The position numbers were made by a program, and so were the translations under genes. Under the pieces are notes generated by a model. It saw only the letters and a list, made by a program, of their open reading frames with translations. It was not told the origin of the DNA and did not search any database. This document shows positions 11,301 through 20,169 of a stretch of 64,000 nt of DNA, piece after piece (positions within the stretch are counted from its first letter, which is position 1; every line of letters starts with the position of its first letter). This stretch comes from Pseudomonas lijiangensis (GTDB taxonomy: Bacteria > Pseudomonadota > Gammaproteobacteria > Pseudomonadales > Pseudomonadaceae): assembly GCF_018968705.1 (NCBI RefSeq), contig NZ_CP076668.1, forward strand, positions 1,736,001 to 1,800,000. Direction: 5' to 3'.

Positions 11301-13586
11301 AGCGAAACGCTCACCGATTTTTCCATCAATCGTTTTTCCTTCATCCAGGATGGGGTCATTTCCATTTCTCACAAAGATGGCGTGAAGGTCAGCACGTCAC
11401 TGACACCCGCTTATATTCGTGACCTGCTGGAGTCACTGGATGTCGCCGCCAGCTACCGGCAACTGGTTGACTCGGCGCTCGATCTCAACAGTCCTTCCTA
11501 TCAGGAGCGCAAGAAAAACTTTGCCGAGCAGATTCCGGTCACGGAAGTGTTGAAGGCGTTTGTGCTCAAGCTCAGGAAAAAACTGTCGGCTGAGGGATAT
11601 GACTTCATCGAGTCGGTCTTCAACATGCCGGACGGTATTGCCCGCTTGCCGGTCCGTGGCTGGAACGTGGTGCTGAGTCCCTTATTGATTCTGCCGGCTC
11701 CCAAAGGCTGGGAGCCTACGCCGGTGCTCGGCGTCTACGTGATTACCTCACAGGATTTGCAGTCAGGCCCCTGGGTGGTTTATGCGCCGCTCTATGAGGA
11801 ATGGACGTTCAAGGAGTATGCGGATCAGGCCGCTCTGGTGACCGATCTGTGCACCTCGGAGACATTTCAGGCATTTATCCTTGATCGTATTGACCCGTCC
11901 ATGCGCCATGTCTATGACAATGGCGGCTTTCACGAGCCACATTTGCCTTTCAGTACCGAAGACTCCATGAGCCTGCCTTTTGAGCGACCGCTGCCGGTGA
12001 CGCTCATGCTGGAACCCTGCCGGGGGAATGCGCTGGAGTATCTGTTACCGGGGGTTCTGGAGGGTTTCAAGTTTGATATACGCCAGCAAAGCGTCACCAA
12101 TGCCGAGCACCGGCATCGTTCGTCAAAGTACCTGTTCGGCCTTGCAGTTGAACAGATACTGTCACTGGCACCGGGACGTCTCGGCGCTCTGGTCGGGCTA
12201 TGGCAGAGTCGTGATCTGTTTCATTCCTCTGTCGTTTCCATCGGCGAACAGAGATGGGGCAAGGCGATCTCGGAACTGGCAGCAGGGTTGAGTGTACTGA
12301 TCGCAGCCCGGCAGGAACCTCATAAAGGCCTCTTGGCTGCAGAGGAGGTGACCACCAGCGTTGATGAAGAGAGCACAGCCTTTCCGGAATTCTCCTGGAG
12401 CAACAATGCGCTGAGCGAAGAATTGCGCAGTCGTCTGAGTGAGTTCGAGGTGCATGATATTGCGTTGAACGGGCTGCGCAAGGATGAGGTGCTCAACGTT
12501 TCCAGGGATGACAAGACGGGGCACCTGTACGCTGCGGTCGATGGCAAGGTTTATCAGGTCATGTCCAACAAGGACAACTGGTTTATTGTCAAAAAGGACA
12601 AGGTCGGACCTTCTATCAAACTTGATACGAACCAGCACTGGAAGCTTCAGTTGCAAGGTGGCCTCAAGGGCGGCGGCGGTATTGTTACCCGCATAAAAAA
12701 CAATATGGTGGAAACGGAGGTCAATGAAAATCTGGTGGTCGATGCCAAAGGCATGCGCGAGATTCGTCAGGTCTACCGGGACAGGGCGCAGTGCATCGAG
12801 CAGGCGCATGCTCAGGCTCGCCGCTATCTGGAAAACTGCCTTGATAATCTGAACCTGCAATCGGCGCATGGCACGCCCGACCCTCGGGTTGAACAGATTG
12901 TTGCCCACTTCTTTGATGAGCGGTATCCGAATCCGCACACCTACAAGTCCATCAAGCAGATCGTGACAAGCATCTATGAAGAGCTGATTTCTCCGTCGCT
13001 GTCGCCTATCGATTCGGAGCGTTACGTGGTCGGCTTCAATAAAAGAGGGAATGAGACATCCAGTGCATTTGTCTTTGCCAAAGACCCCTTGAAAAGGATT
13101 TTCCTGACCGAGCAGTATTTTCGGGTGCCTCGCTATCGCTTCAAGGTCAAGGTCGTCCGGTCTGGCAGTTTCAATTATGGGGACCATTATCGTTCGACGA
13201 TTCTGATCCATGAACTGTCCCATCTGGTTGCCGGTACCGAAGATATCGCTTACGTCGATTCCTACGCGCCCTTTATCGACCTGCTGGAGGATGCGCCGGG
13301 CTATCGGTTACGGATCAAGAACGAGCAGATCATCCAGCAACAGAAATCTCTTTCCTACCAGACTGATCGTGACAAGTTGTTCAAGCAGGCTGAAGATTAT
13401 GAATGGCATGACTTGAGGCAAAGTGATGCAAAGAAGTTGATCCTGCGTATCACGGGCACGAGTCATCTGGACGCAGCCCGAGATGTGTTTTATGCCGATG
13501 CCCACAAGCGCACCGATATCATGCTGAGCAACGCCGACTCGGTTACCTTGCTGATTACTTTGCTGGGACGACAGCGGTTTACCTGA
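8400..13586 (+). CDS. Giant toxin-like protein with C-terminal HELSH/GTED motif (1728 aa)
   Basis: Third member of the tandem family. It is colinear with the 1732-residue paralogue over its whole length. I place the start at ATG 8400 because AAAGGAAA at 8386-8393 is well spaced and the resulting MSSPPYFFSASLKARF matches the paralogue's N-terminus; an in-frame ATG at 8382 would add six residues. The hydrophobic LAPGRLGALVGLWQS segment is conserved. HELSH (about 1604-1608) is followed by GTED-IAY with Asp1615 and Tyr1618, the version closest to the aspzincin consensus. Residues just before, ERYVVGF to FRVPRYRFKVKV, are also strongly conserved between copies. No signal peptide is seen. A metallopeptidase toxin is the working hypothesis; substrate and delivery are unknown. 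Confidence 0.85.
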   Translation: MSSPPYFFSASLKARFSQSIQEAVSSSRISAGEGRWLQSLVDDTNDLSSPRPSPRVDRLVMDDGSTPNAELAGALLLSNPRDREAPVFLSTLIFGIERFKSRAALLVRLKKRFDEIRDMSLEIEAQLVNDPLFEVQMESVVQQQVQHLDQLSEGLHRLPSLHTVLGKALAVRLSQLLPGNSLDVFNHPVQIIEERLSDDGALISRVVGSQTLVEVAAHKYGGEEPESGLTLRFLDVQGRILTAIQAQPYVQALNELSAIVTDTYEQLLDDYWNQITRDGRTMRDVAAHALAESLRQTLLTSIAQGSLTEHECRQLRALLPYPGVPADLKSMLVSRLSVGIGDQEPVKLVGVFLIEFRVDQLPVSYLFSSQQGFRRFTDRTQVSEHFSSVQGRAELLRFTSLDDHALLGMQGALKLRVDAFTVSWFPEFIRSIIALQKRNVRYALSLPAIGYQKAPVRIDDALDVRGLLDARLLRLRDSGRWQAGQTEFEALWGRPLSASAVEQGDHDYPALKAWADRMLDLDARMERLATLHAGVEECMHRALDRYLALIGGDPLDVRALWVMRSGPDKRAIQLLSLALERVSKSGQAPLLDGTVLKGQVTALESQPEHRLPLVLLESILKWVLHDFAERYDRQQRDFYLLPIRRGNAQVNPGVWAAHSREDALRLELSLERYLEVFDASIIDMLQQVLDWPLPALREALGEDRVEVAMLSLICAPDQPPLPLANAFVLYNASQPDRHVLWTMLNGLTTFSSLQELEGNLLGCLTRMDRIDNVLELLSGTDRHLLLEHLGRTETLDISIVLRVIDGNLIRALQEVENQRQQQTVAFIYKRALTWNLAPDLFDKVLAVTERDDGNRQAVNDLGAALQVMIYKAIAPVWVTEASLEDLVTLINMVQRFYISSNTYDDFLFDVPDIRDYAKEKLSARLKVDFPGDELDPDKLLVTMTHYVAMPVATGQTPQGLPAATQKISETLTDFSINRFSFIQDGVISISHKDGVKVSTSLTPAYIRDLLESLDVAASYRQLVDSALDLNSPSYQERKKNFAEQIPVTEVLKAFVLKLRKKLSAEGYDFIESVFNMPDGIARLPVRGWNVVLSPLLILPAPKGWEPTPVLGVYVITSQDLQSGPWVVYAPLYEEWTFKEYADQAALVTDLCTSETFQAFILDRIDPSMRHVYDNGGFHEPHLPFSTEDSMSLPFERPLPVTLMLEPCRGNALEYLLPGVLEGFKFDIRQQSVTNAEHRHRSSKYLFGLAVEQILSLAPGRLGALVGLWQSRDLFHSSVVSIGEQRWGKAISELAAGLSVLIAARQEPHKGLLAAEEVTTSVDEESTAFPEFSWSNNALSEELRSRLSEFEVHDIALNGLRKDEVLNVSRDDKTGHLYAAVDGKVYQVMSNKDNWFIVKKDKVGPSIKLDTNQHWKLQLQGGLKGGGGIVTRIKNNMVETEVNENLVVDAKGMREIRQVYRDRAQCIEQAHAQARRYLENCLDNLNLQSAHGTPDPRVEQIVAHFFDERYPNPHTYKSIKQIVTSIYEELISPSLSPIDSERYVVGFNKRGNETSSAFVFAKDPLKRIFLTEQYFRVPRYRFKVKVVRSGSFNYGDHYRSTILIHELSHLVAGTEDIAYVDSYAPFIDLLEDAPGYRLRIKNEQIIQQQKSLSYQTDRDKLFKQAEDYEWHDLRQSDAKKLILRITGTSHLDAARDVFYADAHKRTDIMLSNADSVTLLITLLGRQRFT

Positions 13587-13595
13587 TCGCCGAGC

Positions 13596-14747
13596 CTAAA
13601 GCGGGTAGTGGCGCAGTTCCCGGGCAATCAACAGGCGCTGGATTTCGCTGGAGCCTTCATAGATCTGGGTAATGCGGGCGTCCCGGTAATGACGCTCCAC
13701 GGGGTAGTCCTCCAGATAGCCATAGCCACCATGAATCTGTATCGCCTTGGAGCAGACCCACTCGGCCATTTCCGAGGCGAACAGCTTGGCCTGGGAGGCC
13801 TCGGACAGACAAGGCTGGCTGGCGCTGCGCAAACGGGCGGCATGCAGGATCAGCAAGCGTGCGGCGTTGATTCGGGTGTGCATGTCGGCCAGCAGGTTGG
13901 AAATACTCTGGTGCTCGATGATCGGCTTGTCGAACTGCACCCGTTCCCGTGCATAGCCCAGCGCAGCCTCGAAAGCTGCACGGGCTATTCCCAGTGCCTG
14001 AGCGGCAATCCCGATGCGACCGCCTTCCAGATTCGACAGGGCAATGGCCAGCCCCTTGCCGCGTTCGCCCAGCAGGTTGGCGGCGGGAATGCGGCACGCA
14101 TTGAGCGTCACGGCGCAGGTGTCGGAGGCGCGAATGCCCATCTTGTGTTCACTGCGATCGACCACGAAACCTGGGTTGTCAGTGGGCACCAGAAAGGCTG
14201 ACAGGCCTTTCTTGCCGAGTTCGGGATCGGTCACGGCAAACACGATGGCCAGTTGCGCACGCTTGCCGTTGCTGACGAACTGTTTGGCACCGTTGATGAC
14301 CCAATGATCACCCTGCAACTCGGCCCGTGTGCGCAGGTTATGCGCTTCGGAGCCGGCGTGGGGTTCGGTCAGGCAGAAACAGCCGATGGCCTTGCCGCTG
14401 GCCAGTTTTGCCAGCCAGGTCTGTTTCTGTTCTTCATTGCCGTAATTGAGGATCGGGCCGCAGCCTACCGAACTGTGCACGCTCATCAGCGTGCCGGTAG
14501 CGGCATCGGCGGCCGAGATTTCCTCGACCGCCAGGGCATAGGCCACGTAATCGATATAAGTCCCGCCCCATTGCTCGGGCACGATCATGCCCAGCAAACC
14601 CAGATCCCCGAGTTTTTCGACCAGGGCGTCGTCGATCCAGCCGGCCTTTTCCCACGCTTGTGCATGGGGCGCGATTTCGTTGCGGGCGAAATCCCGCGCC
14701 ATGTCGCGGATCATCACCTGCTCTTCGCTCAGTTCGATATCGTGCAT
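13596..14747 (-). CDS. Acyl-CoA dehydrogenase, isobutyryl/short-branched-chain type
   Basis: A 383-residue FAD flavoprotein with the normal acyl-CoA dehydrogenase layout: an N-terminal helical domain, the [13 protein letters not shown] flavin-binding strand, and a C-terminal helical domain with [20 protein letters not shown]. The YEGSSEIQR segment holds the region where the catalytic glutamate lies in this family. It oxidises acyl-CoA to enoyl-CoA and passes electrons to ETF. The start ATG is preceded by GGAGGTGTGAG. It begins 3 bases after the stop of the 3-hydroxyisobutyryl-CoA hydrolase gene, so the two form an operon, pointing to valine catabolism with isobutyryl-CoA as the likely substrate (inference from context). 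Confidence 0.92.
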   Translation of the reverse strand: MHDIELSEEQVMIRDMARDFARNEIAPHAQAWEKAGWIDDALVEKLGDLGLLGMIVPEQWGGTYIDYVAYALAVEEISAADAATGTLMSVHSSVGCGPILNYGNEEQKQTWLAKLASGKAIGCFCLTEPHAGSEAHNLRTRAELQGDHWVINGAKQFVSNGKRAQLAIVFAVTDPELGKKGLSAFLVPTDNPGFVVDRSEHKMGIRASDTCAVTLNACRIPAANLLGERGKGLAIALSNLEGGRIGIAAQALGIARAAFEAALGYARERVQFDKPIIEHQSISNLLADMHTRINAARLLILHAARLRSASQPCLSEASQAKLFASEMAEWVCSKAIQIHGGYGYLEDYPVERHYRDARITQIYEGSSEIQRLLIARELRHYPL

Positions 14748-14750
14748 GAC

Positions 14751-15845
14751 TCACACCTCCAGACTGCTGAAGAAACGCTGCACATGCCCGGCGTTCAACG
14801 CTTTTACGCTGGGTGGGTTCCATTGTGGCTTGCGGTCCTTGTCGATGATGAGTGCACGTACGCCTTCGATCAGATCGCCATGCTCGAACCACAGGCGATC
14901 CAGATGCAGCTCCATGGCAAAGCAGTCCTGCAAGGACAGATGCCGACCGCGCCGGATCATCTCCAGCGTCACAGCCATGGCCAATGGCGAGTGGCTGTGC
15001 ATCAGGTCGGCGGTGTTCAAGGCCCATTGATGGGTGTCAGCGATGGTTACCTGTTGCAACTGTTCGATGATGCCCGGCAAGTCCGGCAAACCGAAGAAGT
15101 GGTCGATGGCCGGCCGCAGGGCTTCCAGAGGTGGAGAGGGCAGGCGCTGGGTACCCAGCCGGGCCATGGCGCCCTGCAGATCCTTGAGGGGCGTGGATTT
15201 CCATTTCAGGTGATCGAGCATGTGGTCCAGTCGGGGCAGCATGTTGCTGTTCATGGACCAGTCGGCAAGGCCGCAATACAAGGCATCCGCCGCCTCGATC
15301 TGCACCCCGGTGATTCCCAGGTAAGTCCCCAGCTCGCCGGGTATGCGGGGCAGGAAATAACTGCCGCCCACATCCGGGAAATAACCGATGGCCACTTCCG
15401 GCATGCCCAACCGGCTGCGCTCGGTCACCACCCGCAAGTCGGCCCCTTGCACCAGCCCCATGCCACCGCCCAGCACCAGACCATCCATCAGGGCCAGCAC
15501 CGGTTTGCGGTAATTGTGGATCGTCAGATCCAGGGCATATTCCTCGACGAAGAATGTCTGGTGCTGGCTCTGGCCGCTCTTGTAGGTTTCATACAGGGAG
15601 CGGATGTCACCGCCGGCACAGAACGCCTTGTCGCCTGCACCGCGCAACACCACGGCATACACCTGAGGATCTTCGGCCCAGGCGTCGAGCTGGCGCTGCA
15701 GGGTGCGGATCATGTCCAGATCGATGGCGTTCAGGCTGGCGGGGCGATTCAGGGTGAGATGGCCGATATGATTGCGGACCTCAACCAGAATCGGCTTCTG
15801 ACTGGGTTTGCGAACCGAGAGAGCGGGTGACACCTGTGGACTCAT
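14751..15845 (-). CDS. 3-hydroxyisobutyryl-CoA hydrolase (enoyl-CoA hydratase fold)
   Basis: 364 residues of the crotonase superfamily. FCAGGDIRSLYE is the oxyanion-hole loop, GLVLGGGMGLVQGADLRVVTE the second active-site stretch, and FPDVGGSYFLPRIPG is diagnostic of 3-hydroxyisobutyryl-CoA hydrolases rather than simple hydratases. The enzyme releases 3-hydroxyisobutyrate from its CoA ester in valine breakdown. The start is ATG 15845 behind AAGGAG. It is the first gene of a two-gene operon with the acyl-CoA dehydrogenase. Confidence 0.9.
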   Translation of the reverse strand: MSPQVSPALSVRKPSQKPILVEVRNHIGHLTLNRPASLNAIDLDMIRTLQRQLDAWAEDPQVYAVVLRGAGDKAFCAGGDIRSLYETYKSGQSQHQTFFVEEYALDLTIHNYRKPVLALMDGLVLGGGMGLVQGADLRVVTERSRLGMPEVAIGYFPDVGGSYFLPRIPGELGTYLGITGVQIEAADALYCGLADWSMNSNMLPRLDHMLDHLKWKSTPLKDLQGAMARLGTQRLPSPPLEALRPAIDHFFGLPDLPGIIEQLQQVTIADTHQWALNTADLMHSHSPLAMAVTLEMIRRGRHLSLQDCFAMELHLDRLWFEHGDLIEGVRALIIDKDRKPQWNPPSVKALNAGHVQRFFSSLEV

Positions 15846-15982
15846 TCTGAACTCCTTGTTCGTTTGCTCTTCTTCTACTTATTATTTTTAGCGTGAACAG
15901 ATCCTAACAGCGCCAATGAGCAAAACAAAATTGCGCTTAAGCATAGACCGAAGTAGGGATTTTCAAGCGTTTGTCAGGACCT

Positions 15983-16035
15983 TTCGCGAATAAATTCGCT
16001 CCTACAACCCCAGTAGGAGCGAATTCATTCGCGAA
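15983..16035. repeat. Palindromic repeat pair, family C (GTAGGAGCGAATTCATTCGC)
   Basis: Two opposing 23-base arms (15983-16005 and 16013-16035) with a seven-base gap. They lie between the hydrolase promoter and the MFS start, ending 18 bases before that start codon. Confidence 0.88.
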
Positions 16036-16052
16036 AGCCAAGAAAGGAATCC

Positions 16053-17720
16053 ATGAACGACAAATACGCTCCCCGCCAGTGGCAACCCCACGAGCGGCCC
16101 ACCATGCCGGGCTCGCCGTCCACGCCTCTGCACTCCACTCGCAGGCGCTGGGCCTTTGCGCTGGTGGGCGTCATCGTTGCCCTGACCGGTGGCCTGGGCA
16201 ATGCGCTGGTGGTGGCCAACCTGCCTTATCTGCAAGGTGCACTGGGTGCGACTTCGGCGGACATTGCCTGGCTGCCGGCGGCCTACGTCATGACCAACGT
16301 GTCGATGAACCTGCTGCTGGTGAAGTTTCGCCAGCAGTTTGGCCTGCGTGCCTTTACCGAACTGTTTCTGGTGCTCTATTCGCTGGTGACACTGGCCCAT
16401 CTGTTCGTCAATGACATCGAATCAGCGGTGGCGGTACGTGCGGCCCACGGCATGGTGGGGGCTGCGCTCAGCACCCTGGGGCTGTATTACATGATTCAGG
16501 CCTTCCCCCAGAAGTGGCGGCTCAAGGCGCTGGTGCTCGGGCTGGGGACCGCCCAACTGGCGACGCCGCTGGCGCGACTGGTGTCTGAAGACCTGTTGCA
16601 GATTGCCGAGTGGCGCGGCCTGTACCTGTTCGAGCTGGGCATGGCGCTGCTTTCGCTGGGTTGCGTGCTGATGCTCAAACTGCCGCCCGGTGATCGCTTC
16701 AAGGCATTTGAAAAGCTCGACTTCCTGACCTTCAGTCTGCTGGCCAGCGGTTTTGCCCTGTTGTGCGCGGTGCTGTCGCTGGGACGTATCGAATGGTGGC
16801 TGGAGGCGCCCTGGATAGGCATCGCTTCGGCGGCCTCCATCGCCTTGATCTGTGCGGGACTGGCCATTGAACATAACCGCAGCAACCCTTTGCTGATTAC
16901 CCGCTGGCTGGGCAGTGGCGCGATCCTGCGCCTGGGGCTGGCGGTGATCCTGTTTCGCATCGTGCTGTCGGAGCAGTCCACGGGGGCTGTGGGCTTCCTG
17001 CAGACTCTGAACATGGGCAGCGAGCAGCTTCATACCCTTTATCTGGTCATGTTGCTGGGCAGCATTGCCGGTCTGGCAGTCAGCGCCCTGACCATCAATC
17101 CGGCGCACCTGATCAAGCCGCTGCTGATTTCCCTGGCCATGATGGCGGTAGGGGCCTGGATGGACAGTGGCTCCACCAGCCTGACCCGGCAGTCGAACAT
17201 GTACCTAAGCCAGTTTCTGCTGGCGTTCGGCGGGACGTTTTTCCTGGGGCCGACCCTGGTGCTGGGCATCAGCGGCGTCATCGCCAACCCGCGCAACATG
17301 GTGAGTTTTTCCGTCCTGTTCGGGATCACCCAGAACATCGGCGGGCTGATCGGGGCCGCTGTGCTGGGCACTTTCCAGGTCATGCGCGAGAAGTTTCACT
17401 CCAGCCATCTGGTCGAACACCTGACCCTGATCGATCCGCTGGTGCAATCGCGCCTGCAAAGCGCCGCTGCCGGTTACGCCTCGACCATTGCCGACCCCGC
17501 GTTGCGCACGACTCAGGGCATTCGCTCGCTGTCGACCCTGGCAACACGCGAAGCCAATGTCCTGGCCTATAACGATGTCTTCATGTTGATTGCCGTGATC
17601 GCCGTACTGACGATGATCTGGATCTCAGCCCGAATGATCTGGCTGAAGATGACTACCCAACCTCTTGCATCGCCAATCACACCACCTTCCGTCCCCAGCC
17701 GTGGCGCCACCCCTTCATGA
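16053..17720 (+). CDS. MFS drug-efflux transporter, DHA2 (14-TM) type
   Basis: A 555-residue polytopic membrane protein with about 14 hydrophobic segments. The first (WAFALVGVIVALTGGLGNAL) follows a roughly 30-residue polar N-terminus. The length and 14-segment layout match DHA2 proton/drug antiporters of the EmrB kind. Translation starts at ATG 16053 after AAAGGAA. Its stop overlaps the start of the membrane-fusion gene by four bases (ATGA, 17717-17720), so the two are translationally coupled and form an inner-membrane pump with its adaptor. No outer-membrane channel gene is adjacent; a shared TolC-type channel is likely. Substrate not predictable. Confidence 0.9.
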   Translation: MNDKYAPRQWQPHERPTMPGSPSTPLHSTRRRWAFALVGVIVALTGGLGNALVVANLPYLQGALGATSADIAWLPAAYVMTNVSMNLLLVKFRQQFGLRAFTELFLVLYSLVTLAHLFVNDIESAVAVRAAHGMVGAALSTLGLYYMIQAFPQKWRLKALVLGLGTAQLATPLARLVSEDLLQIAEWRGLYLFELGMALLSLGCVLMLKLPPGDRFKAFEKLDFLTFSLLASGFALLCAVLSLGRIEWWLEAPWIGIASAASIALICAGLAIEHNRSNPLLITRWLGSGAILRLGLAVILFRIVLSEQSTGAVGFLQTLNMGSEQLHTLYLVMLLGSIAGLAVSALTINPAHLIKPLLISLAMMAVGAWMDSGSTSLTRQSNMYLSQFLLAFGGTFFLGPTLVLGISGVIANPRNMVSFSVLFGITQNIGGLIGAAVLGTFQVMREKFHSSHLVEHLTLIDPLVQSRLQSAAAGYASTIADPALRTTQGIRSLSTLATREANVLAYNDVFMLIAVIAVLTMIWISARMIWLKMTTQPLASPITPPSVPSRGATPS

Positions 17721-18901
17721 ATGAACCGAACCCGCCTGACAAAGCGTCATCCCGAACTGAAAACGACGATGAGTCCATTCAGGCCCCCGACACGCCACCG
17801 CCACCACCGGTGACCACGCCGCCCACCAGCGAGCCACGCTCAAGACGCAAGCGCATCATCTCGTCGGCGATCTTTGCCGGTATTGCCCTGGCGGGTGTTC
17901 TGGTCGTGCTGTACGCCTGGGAACTGCCACCGTTCACCAGCCCGATCCAGAGCACCGAAAATGCCCAGGTGCGTGGCCAGACAACCATCATCGGCCCGCA
18001 GTTGAGCGGTTATGTGCATGAAGTGCCGGTCCAGGACTTCCAGTTCGTCAAGGCGGGCGACCTGCTGGTGCGTCTGGATGACCGCATCTATCGGCGCAAT
18101 CTGGAACAGGCCATGGCGCAACTGGCGGTGCAGAAAGCCTCGCTGGCCAACAACCTGCAACAACGGCGCAGTGCCGAAGCGACCATTGGCCAGCGCCAGG
18201 CCGCATTGCAGAGCAGCATCGCCCAGAGCAGCAAGAGCGCAGCCGACTTGCGCCGCAATCAGGCATTGGTGACGGACGGCTCGGTATCGCGCAGCGAACT
18301 GGACGTGACCCGCGCCGCTGACGCTCAGGCCATTGCGGCAGTGGCTGAAGCCAAGGCCGCGCTGCAGATCGCCCGGGAAGACCTGCAAACCGTGATCATC
18401 AATCGCGACTCGCTGCAGGCCTCGGTGGAAAACGCGCAGGCTGCCATCGAACTGGCACGCATCGACCTGGACAATACCCGCATCCTGGCGCCCCGCGACG
18501 GGCAACTGGGGCAGATCGGCGTGCGCCTGGGAGCTTATGTGAACTCGGGTGCCCAACTGATGGCGCTGGTCCCCGACCGGTTGTGGATCATCGCCAACAT
18601 GAAGGAAACCCAGATGGCCAATGTGCGCCTCGGCCAGTCGGTGAGCTTTACCGTCGATGCCCTGAACAACGCCCGGCTTACAGGGCGTGTGCAGCGTATT
18701 TCCCCTGCCGCCGGCTCGGAATTCAGCCTGCTGCCCGCCGATAACGCTACAGGCAACTTCGTGAAAATCTCCCAGCGCATACCGGTACGCATCATTGTCG
18801 ATCCTGATCAGCCAGCGGCCGAACGCCTGAGGCCGGGGATGTCAGTGGTGGTCAGCATCGATACTCAATCGGAAGGCGAGGTGCCAACTGATCCTCAGTA
18901 A
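17717..18901 (+). CDS. HlyD/EmrA-type membrane fusion protein
   Basis: 394 residues. A proline-rich cytoplasmic tail of about 50 residues precedes one transmembrane helix (SSAIFAGIALAGVLVVLYAW). Then comes the periplasmic lipoyl half-domain (TTIIGPQLSGYVHEVPVQD, VKAGDLLVRLDD), a long coiled coil rich in Ala/Gln, and the second half-domain with ILAPRDGQLGQIGVRLGAYV. This is the adaptor that links the MFS pump to an outer-membrane channel. It overlaps the pump gene by four bases. Confidence 0.92.
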   Translation: MNEPNPPDKASSRTENDDESIQAPDTPPPPPVTTPPTSEPRSRRKRIISSAIFAGIALAGVLVVLYAWELPPFTSPIQSTENAQVRGQTTIIGPQLSGYVHEVPVQDFQFVKAGDLLVRLDDRIYRRNLEQAMAQLAVQKASLANNLQQRRSAEATIGQRQAALQSSIAQSSKSAADLRRNQALVTDGSVSRSELDVTRAADAQAIAAVAEAKAALQIAREDLQTVIINRDSLQASVENAQAAIELARIDLDNTRILAPRDGQLGQIGVRLGAYVNSGAQLMALVPDRLWIIANMKETQMANVRLGQSVSFTVDALNNARLTGRVQRISPAAGSEFSLLPADNATGNFVKISQRIPVRIIVDPDQPAAERLRPGMSVVVSIDTQSEGEVPTDPQ

Positions 18902-18938
18902 TCCTGATGCCGATCAGTCAAGATCAATGAGTTACGTT

Positions 18939-19026
18939 GTGGGAGGCAGCTTGCTGGCGACTTTACGCACAGACGCAGAATATCTGCCGGTTTTCAGGCC
19001 TTTTTCGCCAGCAAGCTGCCTCCCAC
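18939..19026. repeat. Palindromic repeat, family B, copy 1
   Basis: The left arm 18939-18961 (starts GTGGGAGGCAGCTTGCTGGC; its second base differs) and the right arm 19005-19026 are near-perfect reverse complements. The core is found inverted in the copy at 32051-32135, so whole units, not only arms, are related. It lies between two convergent genes. Confidence 0.88.
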
Positions 19027-19042
19027 AAGTGATCGACATGAC

Positions 19043-20059
19043 TCAGTAATCCCCGCGCTTGCGAAACGCCCAGCGACCGGCAATCAGGGTAAAGGTCGCG
19101 ACCAGCGCCACCAGTATCCAGAACCCTTCAGGATCGGAGGCCAGCGGGATACCGCCCACGTTCATGCCGAAGAAACCGGCGACGATGTTGATGGGCAAGG
19201 CCAGCACCGTGACCACGGTCAGAGTGAAGAGGGTGCGGCTGCTTTGTTCGTTGAGGTTGGCGGCGATTTCTTCCTGCAACAGTTTGATGCGCTCGCCCAG
19301 GGCTGTCAGGTCACTGATGACCAGAGCCGACTCCTCCGTGGATTGACGCAAGGCCTGCATGTCTTCTTCACGCAGCCAGTGCGGCGGGCGGTGCAGCAGG
19401 CGCATCAGCGAACCGGGTTCCAGCGCCAGCAGCCGTTGCAGGCGCACCAGCACCCGGCGCATGGCTCCGAGTTCCGAGCGGTTGTTGCTCAGGCGCTGGG
19501 ACAGCAACTGGTCTTCGATTCTGTCGACGCTGAGGCTGGTCTTGCGCAGGAACTGGGTCAGCACTTCGCCCTGATCGCTCAGTAAATGCGCCAGCAATTC
19601 AAGCGGCGAGTGGAACTGTTCGCCACGCTTGACCGCCGAGCGCAGTTTGTCGACGGAGCGCAAGGGTTGCAGGCGTGCGGTGATCAACATATGGCTGCGG
19701 GTGCAGACCCACAGGGTCGAGATATCGGTCGACAGCATGTTGAAGTCGAACACCACATCGTTGACCACTGCCAGCAGGGCCGAGTCGATATGTTCGATGC
19801 GGGTCGAGCGCGAGCCTTCGTTCAGCGCCTCGAAAAACTCGTCCGGCAGTTCCAGATGGGTTTTCATCCAGCGCTCGCAGGCCGCGTGGGACAGGTTCAG
19901 GTGCAGCCAGATGAAATCGTCGTTGTCCGGGGTGCTGTGCAGGTAATCCATGACGGCGGCAGAGTCGATTTCCCGACCCCGCTCACCCGGACAGAAGCGA
20001 AATCCATACAGCAGGCCGAAAAGGTCTGAATCCTGATGCCGCGCAATGCTGTGGTTCAT
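19043..20059 (-). CDS. zntB: CorA/ZntB-family divalent cation transporter
   Basis: 338 residues: a large soluble N-terminal domain, a long helical stalk, and two C-terminal transmembrane helices. The signature GMN (298-300, in FFGMNVGGIP) at the end of the first helix is the ion-selectivity motif of the CorA superfamily. LFTLTVVTVLALPINIVAGF is TM1 and FWILVALVATFTLIAG is TM2. The NLNEQSSRTLFTLT run and overall length fit the ZntB branch (zinc import or export, depending on the study) better than the magnesium CorA branch; this subfamily call is moderate. Confidence 0.87.
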   Translation of the reverse strand: MNHSIARHQDSDLFGLLYGFRFCPGERGREIDSAAVMDYLHSTPDNDDFIWLHLNLSHAACERWMKTHLELPDEFFEALNEGSRSTRIEHIDSALLAVVNDVVFDFNMLSTDISTLWVCTRSHMLITARLQPLRSVDKLRSAVKRGEQFHSPLELLAHLLSDQGEVLTQFLRKTSLSVDRIEDQLLSQRLSNNRSELGAMRRVLVRLQRLLALEPGSLMRLLHRPPHWLREEDMQALRQSTEESALVISDLTALGERIKLLQEEIAANLNEQSSRTLFTLTVVTVLALPINIVAGFFGMNVGGIPLASDPEGFWILVALVATFTLIAGRWAFRKRGDY

Positions 20060-20169
20060 GGCTTTCCACGTGCAAGCCTGCCCGAAGCGGGGAGGTCAAG
20101 CGCGCATCATGACAAGCCGTCATTACATATTTGTGACGGAATGTTGCGGGCTATTTCCAGGCTTGAAGC

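Noticed and set aside
12198..13223. Long minus-strand open frame of 341 codons
   Set aside because: It lies wholly inside the giant plus-strand gene; its translation has no family character and arises from codon bias of the real gene.
14253..15830. 525-codon plus-strand open frame
   Set aside because: Antisense to the acyl-CoA dehydrogenase and hydrolase genes, rich in Gln/His/Gly as expected for a shadow of high-GC coding.
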